Positions 1 to 5,253 of a DNA stretch of 7,695 bases are shown piece after piece (within the stretch, counting starts at the first letter, position 1; each line of letters starts with the position of its first letter). Source of the DNA: an uncultured Flavobacteriia bacterium (GTDB lineage Bacteria; Bacteroidota; Bacteroidia; Flavobacteriales_D; Crocinitomicaceae); NCBI GenBank assembly GCA_903930085.1, contig CAIYXD010000282.1, positions 1 to 7,695 of the forward strand, read 5' to 3'. Made by a program: the position numbers and the translations under genes. The notes below the pieces were generated by a model. The model worked only from the letters and a program-made list of their open reading frames with translations. It searched no databases and was not told the DNA's origin.

Positions 1-398
1 ATCAAATCCACGCGTCGCACATCGTTTATGCTCCAATGCCACAATTCAGCCACTACGGTGATGCGTTCGCTGCGCGTTAACGTCAAAAGATCTTCGGCAA
101 CGGCTTGAGTATTCATAAAAGTGTGGTACAAGTCGCGCAAATCTTCTTTTTGCATGGCGTATAAATAGCGCGCTACCTGCAAGGACAAACCATTTGCATC
201 CAACAGGTGAATTTCTGGGGTGAAATCCGTGAATTCCTCGCATAGAAAGTTGGCCAAATCCGTATCCCAGTAATTCAAGGTCAAAAACATGGCTTCCCAC
301 GAAATGTGTTTCCAACCAAGGTAACAAATTACGTCGGGCTCTTGCTCGCTCAGCAATTTTTCGAAAGCAGAATTAGAGGTGAGTAGGTAGCAATCCAT
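1..398 (-). CDS. Hypothetical protein, C-terminus outside window
   Basis: This frame is open from an ATG at 398 to the window edge, giving 132 complete codons with no stop. The protein starts MDCYLLTSNSAFEKLLSEQE and is rich in Leu, Trp and acidic residues; it looks mostly helical, with no signal peptide or membrane segment. I recognise no family. The start is supported by the neighbour: the upstream minus-strand gene ends with TGA at 402-400, and one base later this ATG begins, an arrangement typical of translational coupling in an operon. Composition matches the genes at 400-5000. A competing minus-strand frame at 46-327 gives a low-complexity Arg/His-rich product and is rejected. Confidence is good that it is coding and low on function. 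Confidence 0.72.
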   Translation of the reverse strand, partial: MDCYLLTSNSAFEKLLSEQEPDVICYLGWKHISWEAMFLTLNYWDTDLANFLCEEFTDFTPEIHLLDANGLSLQVARYLYAMQKEDLRDLYHTFMNTQAVAEDLLTLTRSERITVVAELWHWSINDVRRVDL

Positions 399-399
399 C

Positions 400-876
400 T
401 CAGTTGTTTTTTCTTGGAATATCGGCAGCGTGTGGCACAGACATCCAAGCAGAAAAGTCGACATGGAAGAAATTGAAATACGATCCCGGCGCTATCTTTT
501 CAATAATGTGGATAGATTTTGTGTTTTTTGGAAGTGCAGGAAAAATAAGCGTATAACAATGGTATTCACCTTGGTTCTTGAAATAGTGTTTTACCGGCGC
601 AATCGGAATGCTTATTGCGCGAAATAATGTGTATTTTATGGCCGATTCCACCGGTTGGATATAGGCATTTCGTTCCATCTGAATCCAACCACCATTATCA
701 TAAATCATGGAGGATTTGTAAATAAAATCGATTCGCGTGTGATCATCCGTCGCTTCGATACATTTGATGCGCAGACTTTTACGGTAATCCATTCCTTCCG
801 GATTGTACCACTTAAACGGGCTATTTACTTTTAATTTCCGATCTGTTTCGATCCATTTTTTAACCTTCGTATGCAT
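400..876 (-). CDS. Conserved hypothetical protein, paralogue of the gene at 1953-2366
   Basis: This 158-residue protein of unknown function has no signal peptide or membrane helix. Residues about 36-140 alternate hydrophobic and polar residues in short strands, suggesting a beta-sandwich. The core TRIDF (47-51), IYDNGGWI (58-65), AYIQ (71-74), KYTL (81-84), IPIAP (90-94) and LPKNTKSIHIIE (115-126) matches TRIDF, IYDRGGWI, TFIQ, RYAL, IPLSP and LPMQDCTIDIIE in the product of 1953-2366, in the same order, so the two are paralogues. Compared with that protein it has about 15 extra N-terminal residues and a longer C-terminal tail. It is divergent from the WYL regulator gene and shares its promoter region. 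It is followed one base after its stop by the gene at 398-1. I do not recognise a named domain. Confidence 0.8.
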   Translation of the reverse strand: MHTKVKKWIETDRKLKVNSPFKWYNPEGMDYRKSLRIKCIEATDDHTRIDFIYKSSMIYDNGGWIQMERNAYIQPVESAIKYTLFRAISIPIAPVKHYFKNQGEYHCYTLIFPALPKNTKSIHIIEKIAPGSYFNFFHVDFSAWMSVPHAADIPRKNN

Positions 877-917
877 ATTTTTTAGTTTTATGTGTACAAA
901 GTAAAATAGTAGCTCCG

Positions 918-941
918 TATTTTGTATACTGACACAAAATA
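918..941. promoter_or_regulatory. Perfect inverted repeat, candidate operator in a divergent promoter region
   Basis: The arms TATTTTGT (918-925) and ACAAAATA (934-941) are exact reverse complements separated by 8 nt, the geometry of a binding site for a dimeric regulator. A second, imperfect relation is present: GTGTACAAA at 892-900 and TTTGTATAC at 921-929 are inverted copies with one mismatch. The site lies between the divergent genes starting at 876 (minus) and 970 (plus), and is the natural place for the WYL regulator or another factor to control both. TATTTTG at 918-924 is one base short of the Bacteroidetes -7 consensus TAnnTTTG, so the repeat may overlap a promoter. Binding by the WYL protein is inferred only from position. 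Confidence 0.5.
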
Positions 942-969
942 AATGTATATATTCACAAAAAAAAAGGAA

Positions 970-1956
970 ATGAATTTAAGTAAAAGTGCTTTCCGAAGGT
1001 ACAAAGTCATTGATGGAATGCTGCGGAATCCGATGCGGAAATACCCAACGATGGGGGAAATTATTCAAGCTTGTTTTGATAAACTCGATTTTTACCCATC
1101 GCACGAAACGATTCAAAAAGATATGGCGAATATGCGTTTGCCGTATCCGGATGGTTTTGATGCACCGGTGCGCTATTGTGGTAAAAATAGAGGGTACGAA
1201 TACACGGATTCCAATTATTCGCTGTCTGGCGTTTCTTTGCGGCAAGATGAATTGGATACAATCCGGGAATCTGTTGAATTAATCGGTTCAATTGGCGGTT
1301 CGCGTATCAGTGAGCAATTCAACCATGCGGTAGAAAAATTACTTTCTTCCACCATGGAAAGAAACCAGCCGGAAAAAGACAAAAGACCAATTGTTCAAAC
1401 CATGGTGCCCCCGACATCAAGGGGTTTTCAGCATTTTGATTTGTTCTACACGGCTTGCCGGGAAAAGAATCCTGTTTCATTTCTTCATTTTTCGTATCGA
1501 AAACGCACGTTTAGCCACCATTTGATTCATCCTTTCCTAATTAAAGAATTTGAAAACCGCTGGTATGTGCTCGGTTATTCGGAATTCCATGCATGTATTC
1601 GTACGTTTGGTATGGACAGAATCAGTGATCCTTTTCGAATAACGAAGCGTTTTCAGCAAACTGATCCAAAGGAAATTGACACCTATCTTCACGATGTTTA
1701 CGGCGTTTTTCCAGTTCCAGGTGCAGAGAAAGAGCAAATTTCCATTCGGGTGAGTAGCATGGGAACGCATTATTTTCAGGCATATCCGCTGCACGAAAGC
1801 CAGATTATTAAAAAAAATCCATCTGGAACGTCTAAGATTTCCTTTGATCTAATTCCTTCCATTGAACTTGCGCGCTATTTTTTATCGCAAGGCCGCCATG
1901 TTCAAATTTTAGCACCGAGCTGGTTTAAGAAATTCACACAAGATCTAACAGAATGA
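970..1956 (+). CDS. WYL-domain transcriptional regulator
   Basis: A cytoplasmic DNA-binding regulator. The first ~90 residues form a winged-helix-like region beginning AFRRYKVIDGMLRN, the usual opening of Bacteroidetes WYL regulators. The WYL domain is in the second half: HPFLIKEFENRWYVLGY followed by IRTFGMDRI, which carries the WY(V)L signature and the conserved Arg-x-Phe-x-x-Asp-Arg segment. The last ~75 residues fit the C-terminal extension (WCX) of the family. WYL domains are known to bind ligands, often nucleic acid, and WYL regulators are frequent beside phage-defence genes. I chose the ATG at 970 because it places the family N-terminus correctly. An in-frame ATG at 943 would add nine residues but begins one base after the inverted repeat ends. 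The stop overlaps the next start (ATGA, 1953-1956). The fold call is secure; what it regulates is inferred. Confidence 0.9.
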   Translation: MNLSKSAFRRYKVIDGMLRNPMRKYPTMGEIIQACFDKLDFYPSHETIQKDMANMRLPYPDGFDAPVRYCGKNRGYEYTDSNYSLSGVSLRQDELDTIRESVELIGSIGGSRISEQFNHAVEKLLSSTMERNQPEKDKRPIVQTMVPPTSRGFQHFDLFYTACREKNPVSFLHFSYRKRTFSHHLIHPFLIKEFENRWYVLGYSEFHACIRTFGMDRISDPFRITKRFQQTDPKEIDTYLHDVYGVFPVPGAEKEQISIRVSSMGTHYFQAYPLHESQIIKKNPSGTSKISFDLIPSIELARYFLSQGRHVQILAPSWFKKFTQDLTE

Positions 1957-2366
1957 AAAATAAAACACTTGTAGTCCATCCAATTTGCGGTGACCAAAGA
2001 AAGAAAAACCCAGTAATTCTGCGTATAATTTTAGACGTGGAATTCACCAGAATCGACTTCGGATACGCTGCTCCGTGGATATATGACCGTGGCGGATGGA
2101 TTCGTATTGCGCCACATACTTTTATACAGGAAAAAGGTTCCAACAAAAGATACGCGTTAAAAGAGGCGCAAAATATTCCACTTTCCCCAGAACGTTTGGA
2201 CTTTGAATCTGTGGAAGACTGGACGGTTTTCAGTTTGTATTTCGAACCGCTGCCAATGCAGGATTGTACCATCGATATTATAGAAGAGGAAACGCCGGAT
2301 GAGAATGATTTTAACTACTATGCTATTCAACTGAACGATGTGCATCGGTTGGAAATCATTGCCTAA
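1953..2366 (+). CDS. Conserved hypothetical protein, paralogue of the gene at 400-876
   Basis: This 137-residue protein of unknown function has no signal peptide or membrane segment. Its core TRIDF (32-36), IYDRGGWI (43-50), TFIQ (56-59), RYAL (66-69), IPLSP (75-79) and LPMQDCTIDIIE (100-111) aligns collinearly with the divergent gene's product. It ends in an acidic region. The pattern of short strands suggests a beta-sandwich fold, possibly a ligand- or protein-binding module. Its ATG overlaps the TGA of the WYL gene by 4 nt, so it is almost certainly translationally coupled to the regulator and expressed with it. It could be a partner, sensor or modulator of the regulator; that is inference from coupling only. 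I cannot name the family. Confidence 0.8.
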   Translation: MKNKTLVVHPICGDQRKKNPVILRIILDVEFTRIDFGYAAPWIYDRGGWIRIAPHTFIQEKGSNKRYALKEAQNIPLSPERLDFESVEDWTVFSLYFEPLPMQDCTIDIIEEETPDENDFNYYAIQLNDVHRLEIIA

Positions 2367-2382
2367 AAAGTGCTGCTTTTTT
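2365..2382 (+). terminator. Weak candidate terminator after the WYL operon
   Basis: AAAAAG at 2365-2370 and CTTTTT at 2376-2381 can form a 6-bp stem over a 5-nt loop, with the T-run providing the U-tract. It begins inside the stop codon of the 137-residue gene. The stem has only one G-C pair, so it may be leaky or fortuitous; read-through into the retron is possible. Confidence 0.3.
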
Positions 2383-2400
2383 AGCTTCCTGTGCCATAAC

Positions 2401-2408
2401 TATTTTTG
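2401..2408 (+). promoter_or_regulatory. Candidate -7 box upstream of the retron ATPase gene
   Basis: TATTTTTG matches the Bacteroidetes -7 consensus TAnnTTTG exactly. It would place transcription start near 2414, about 80 nt before the ATPase start. The expected -33 TTTG is not clearly present; only a T-rich stretch ending TTTTTTAG lies near the right distance. An eight-base match in AT-rich DNA can occur by chance. Confidence 0.3.
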
Positions 2409-2461
2409 TGAAGTTGGAAAGTTTTTTCAGCTGTTTGCGGAAAGGAAATTTTCATTCAGAT

Positions 2462-2494
2462 TTTGATATAGTTTTCATTATCTGATATACTTTG
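2462..2494 (+). promoter_or_regulatory. Second candidate -33/-7 pair overlapping the ATPase start
   Basis: TTTG at 2462-2465 and TATACTTTG at 2486-2494 are about 20 nt apart, close to the TTTG-N19-21-TAnnTTTG layout, although the -7 box has one extra base. If used, transcription would begin at about 2500, after the ATG at 2496, and the ATPase would have to start at the in-frame ATG at 2580. This makes it a rival both to the box at 2401 and to the annotated start. Confidence 0.25.
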
Positions 2495-2495
2495 A

Positions 2496-3638
2496 ATGAG
2501 TTTTGGGTCGTTTTTAGGGCGTTTTATTTTTGGTAAGGTAATTGACTTTGTGCCTTCGAAAATACTAAAAACACATTTGATGATCCAAGATGCAATTCCC
2601 CACAAAGTAATTGAAAAGCTGAAACAAGTACTCGATTACGATCGGGTGGACGAAAGCGTAAAAATCGACCACGTTCGAAAGTTATTGTTGGATTTTGATA
2701 CTTCCGCGCAAGAAGCGATACGTTCCAATTTAATCAGCGAAATTTTCAAGGAACATGCCAACGCTTCGAATATTTCATCTGCTTCCCAAGCTATAAAAAC
2801 AGGTTTAGAAGCGTACGATTCTGCATTTGGCGGATTGTGGCCTGGAGAATTTGTGGTGGTTGGTGGACGACCAGCCATGGGGAAATCCCATTTTTTAACC
2901 AATATCGCAGTAAATGTCGCGGCGGAACACGAAGTATTGTTTTATTCGCTAGACAACTCCAGTTTCATGCTGATGGCGCGGGTTGTGGCTTCTTTGTCCA
3001 ATCTTCCGGTCAATTACTACCGAAATGGAGCGCTAAACGAAAGCCAACAAAAAGAGTTAGACTCGGTTAAAGAAGAAATAGGCCGACTAAAATTGAGAAT
3101 TGTAGACCGTCAAGCGCAAAGCATGGGAGCATTCAAAGCCCTGTGCGTTAAACACGTGGAAGAGTTTGGCGTAAAAGTGATTTTTGTAGATTATTTGCAA
3201 CTTTTAAGTTCCAACCGCTACAGAAATAGCCGCGAACTCGAAATTTCACACATCAGCAGGGAATTAAAAAACCTAGCGCGCGATTTAAATATATGTGTCG
3301 TTGCAACGAGTCAACTGAGTCGTTCGGTGGAACAAAGAGGCGGCGATAAACGACCAATTTTGTCCGATTTGAGAGAAAGTGGTGCCATTGAGCAAGATGC
3401 AGACAAAGTATTTTTTCTCTACCGTCCGGAATATTACGGTTTTATAATCAACGATATGGGATTGAGTAACGAGCGACTCCTGGAATTGATTATGGCGAAA
3501 AATAGGAGTGGAGCGCTGGAACGCGTGCGCTTAAAAATTGATAAAGAATTCACCAGGTTTATTCCGTTTGAAGAAATACATGCAACTTTTGAGGTCAACG
3601 AAGACCGAATGGATGATTTCAAGGAAGTTCCATTTTAA
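2496..3638 (+). CDS. DnaB-like RecA-fold ATPase, candidate retron effector
   Basis: The 380-residue protein has the helicase C-terminal domain of replicative DnaB. Visible motifs are Walker A GGRPAMGKS (123-131, Lys130), the H1a segment SLDNS (151-155), Walker B VIFVDYLQLL (228-237, Asp232), the H3 sensor ATSQLSR (Gln273), H4 DLRESGAIEQDAD (291-303), and AKNRSG (334-339), whose Lys335 and Arg337 match the trans-acting KxR pair of DnaB hexamers. The H1a catalytic Glu of DnaB is replaced by Asp153. The first ~100 residues do not look like the DnaB N-terminal domain that contacts primase; they start with a hydrophobic/basic stretch. At 380 residues it is shorter than typical DnaB (about 450-500). 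It is not the housekeeping gene: its stop lies 8 nt before the retron a1 repeat, and the RT follows. An ATP-driven, probably ring-forming enzyme acting on DNA is inferred; its defence role is inferred from position. An ATG at 2580 is an alternative start. Confidence 0.88.
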   Translation: MSFGSFLGRFIFGKVIDFVPSKILKTHLMIQDAIPHKVIEKLKQVLDYDRVDESVKIDHVRKLLLDFDTSAQEAIRSNLISEIFKEHANASNISSASQAIKTGLEAYDSAFGGLWPGEFVVVGGRPAMGKSHFLTNIAVNVAAEHEVLFYSLDNSSFMLMARVVASLSNLPVNYYRNGALNESQQKELDSVKEEIGRLKLRIVDRQAQSMGAFKALCVKHVEEFGVKVIFVDYLQLLSSNRYRNSRELEISHISRELKNLARDLNICVVATSQLSRSVEQRGGDKRPILSDLRESGAIEQDADKVFFLYRPEYYGFIINDMGLSNERLLELIMAKNRSGALERVRLKIDKEFTRFIPFEEIHATFEVNEDRMDDFKEVPF

Positions 3639-3646
3639 ATGAATCG

Positions 3647-3658
3647 AGAGCCGTTGTC
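3647..3658 (+). repeat. Retron a1 inverted repeat
   Basis: AGAGCCGTTGTC is the exact reverse complement of 3795-3806. In retrons the a1/a2 duplex brings the branching guanosine of msr next to the 3' end of the msd template. The GC-rich 12-bp pairing across 136 nt is far beyond chance for this composition. Confidence 0.85.
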
Positions 3659-3717
3659 TAAAACTTATGCGTCGAATTGGACGACCTGTGGTTGTGTTCC
3701 TGCAATCCGATCAAGAG

Positions 3718-3780
3718 TGGAGGTGCGACTAGCTGCGCAACGCATGCTTGTCTCACTGCGTTCCACAAGCATGCATTCCA
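3718..3780 (+). repeat. msd stem-loop (template for msDNA)
   Basis: The core is a perfect 10-bp stem, GCATGCTTGT (3742-3751) with ACAAGCATGC (3765-3774), over a 13-nt loop. The base is extended by two A-T pairs after a C-A mismatch, and TGGAG (3718-3722) pairs with TTCCA (3776-3780). A side hairpin TGCG (3724-3727) with CGCA (3736-3739) sits on the 5' arm. Long mismatched hairpins are characteristic of msd regions. Confidence 0.75.
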
Positions 3781-3794
3781 AATTAAAGATAAGC

Positions 3795-3806
3795 GACAAC
3801 GGCTCT
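3795..3806 (+). repeat. Retron a2 inverted repeat
   Basis: GACAACGGCTCT pairs perfectly with a1 at 3647-3658. Just inside it, ATAA (3789-3792) can pair with TTAT (3665-3668) across an internal loop, which would extend the closing helix to the G at 3669. It is followed by a T-rich leader of 68 nt before the RT start. Confidence 0.85.
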
Positions 3807-3874
3807 TTTTCTTACTGTAATTTTAACCTGTTTTTTAAAGATATTCCTTCAAATCATTTCTTTTTCCAATTTCG

Positions 3875-4996
3875 ATGACAGATAATTCCACCTTACGCGA
3901 TAAAGCAATTCATGCCTCCGTACTGAAATCGTTGAAGCGCGATTCACAGCAAAAACGGAAGCAACAACGGCTAATGTATTTGAACCAGCATAGAAAATTG
4001 AAGGAGAAACTTTTACAGGTAAACAAAGCAAGCGAATTGTGTTTACTCTTGAAAATGGAATACCTACAACTTCAAAACCTTATAAATTTCCCGAAATACT
4101 CGGAATATTCCATTCCTAAAAAACGTGGCGGACGCCGACAAATTGATGCACCTTCAGAAGAATTGTTGCTGGTACAAAAAAGGTTGAACCGCTATTTTCA
4201 GTTGGTTTATTTAGGTGTTCGACCTCCAAACGTACACGGATTTATTTTACAAGTGGAACAAGACGCAACCAAAGCTAATATTGTTGAAAATGCAAAAGTG
4301 CATGTTGGTAAAAAGGCGGTTTTAACAGTGGATCTGGAAAATTTTTTCACTACCATTTCCGCAAAGCGCATAAAAGATATTTTGATGTCTCCACCATTTC
4401 AATGCAACGAGCATATCGCTACAGTTTTGGGATTACTGACAACCTACAAAGGAAGATTACCACAGGGCGCGCCTACTTCACCGGTCCTTTCCAATTTTGC
4501 GTGTTTAAGTTTGGATGGCGCTTTGCGTATTTGGGCGGAATCCAACGCGGTAAATTACACCCGTTATGCGGATGATTTGACTTTTTCCTCCGACAGTTTA
4601 TTTACGGATGAACAGCAAGAGGAGATTCGCTCGTTTATTGTTGCCGCTGGATTTACAGTAAACGAGAAGAAACTGCGGCAGCGAACAAAAAATCGAAAGC
4701 AAACGGTTACCGGTTTAACAGTCAATTCCCGCTTAAATGTGGATCGTCGCTACTTAAAAAAAGTGCGTGCAATGCTCCACGATTTGGGAGTAAACGGAAT
4801 TGAAGCTGCAACTGTTAATCATTTTAAGTTGGAAGGCGCTGCAACAAGCGAACACCGAAAAACATTTGTGAACCGACTAGAAGGAAGCATTGGTTTTATT
4901 GGGCAGGTTAGGGGCAAGTTGGATTTGAAGTATAGAGAACTTTTAGCAGAATTTAATCGTTTGTGTTTTTCGGAAGGCGAAATGTATATTTATTAG
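3875..4996 (+). CDS. Retron reverse transcriptase
   Basis: The 373-residue RNA-directed DNA polymerase synthesises msDNA from the adjacent RNA. RT motifs appear in order: IPKKRGGRRQIDAP (80-93), NVHGF (119-123), VLTVDLENFF (149-158, catalytic Asp153), LPQGAPTSPVLSNFAC (195-210), YTRYADDLTFS (228-238, catalytic Asp233/Asp234), GFTVNEKKL (259-267) and VTGLTVN (278-284). The retron hallmarks NAxxH (NAKVH, 139-143) and VTG are both present, and no maturase or endonuclease domain follows, which argues against a group II intron. Length is usual for the family. Residues 1-55 form a strongly basic, probably helical extension before the RT core. The ncRNA immediately upstream is its substrate, and the ATPase gene upstream is its probable effector partner. 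No fused effector domain is seen. The retron subtype cannot be assigned without a tree. Confidence 0.95.
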   Translation: MTDNSTLRDKAIHASVLKSLKRDSQQKRKQQRLMYLNQHRKLKEKLLQVNKASELCLLLKMEYLQLQNLINFPKYSEYSIPKKRGGRRQIDAPSEELLLVQKRLNRYFQLVYLGVRPPNVHGFILQVEQDATKANIVENAKVHVGKKAVLTVDLENFFTTISAKRIKDILMSPPFQCNEHIATVLGLLTTYKGRLPQGAPTSPVLSNFACLSLDGALRIWAESNAVNYTRYADDLTFSSDSLFTDEQQEEIRSFIVAAGFTVNEKKLRQRTKNRKQTVTGLTVNSRLNVDRRYLKKVRAMLHDLGVNGIEAATVNHFKLEGAATSEHRKTFVNRLEGSIGFIGQVRGKLDLKYRELLAEFNRLCFSEGEMYIY

Positions 4997-5084
4997 GGAC
5001 TTTACTAAACTTTTATAGCAAATCGATTTCTTGGTCAATTATTCAGAAGAAAACCAAATCTTACTCACTAAGTTATTGATTATG

Positions 5085-5130
5085 AATTAGAAGGAACAAT
5101 AAATTAAACGTGAAATTCTAATTTTTTTTT
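5085..5130 (+). terminator. Candidate terminator of the retron operon
   Basis: AATTAGAA (5085-5092) and TTCTAATT (5116-5123) are perfect complements, followed directly by a run of T to 5130. It lies about 90 nt after the RT stop in the convergent gap. The stem is AT-rich and the loop is 23 nt, so strength is doubtful. The rest of 4997-5253 shows no gene. Confidence 0.4.
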
Positions 5131-5253
5131 AAGTTATTTCCCTAAAAAAGAAAATCCATTTTAATACGAACGTTTTGGTACCGTTTTCAATACTACTATG
5201 TATGTGTGTTTAGCATTAACCTAGACCATCAATTTTTATTTAATTTTTACAAG

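Larger units (their letters stand above)
3646..3807 (+). ncRNA. Retron msr-msd non-coding RNA
   Basis: This stretch fills most of the gap between the ATPase and RT genes and folds as a retron RNA should. It is closed by a perfect 12-nt inverted repeat (a1 3647-3658, a2 3795-3806) plus one G-U pair. The msr part has two small hairpins: GTCG 3671-3674 with CGAC 3682-3685, and GGTTG 3690-3694 with CAATCC 3703-3708 (one bulged base). The msd part is a long imperfect hairpin at 3718-3780. The RT would prime from the 2'-OH of a guanosine just after a1 and copy the msd to give msDNA of roughly 65-75 nt (my estimate). The exact ends and the branching G cannot be fixed by eye; the usual UAGC context is missing and TTATGCG (3665-3671) is the nearest candidate. 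Confidence 0.85.

Noticed and set aside
46..327. A 93-codon minus-strand open frame
   Set aside because: It overlaps the longer frame 398-1, which is coupled to the upstream gene and has normal composition. The 93-residue product is Arg/His-rich without pattern.
2496..3638. Housekeeping replicative helicase dnaB
   Set aside because: It lacks the DnaB N-terminal domain, is too short, and is placed directly on a retron RNA and RT.
3639..3878. A 79-codon plus-strand open frame starting right after the ATPase stop
   Set aside because: It lies almost wholly over the a1-msr-msd-a2 RNA. The product shows no protein-like pattern and ends across the RT start; the RNA structure explains the sequence better.
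3875..4996. Group II intron or diversity-generating retroelement RT
   Set aside because: There is no maturase or HNH domain, no intron RNA core or template/variable repeat, and the NAxxH and VTG motifs plus a1/a2 repeats are those of a retron.
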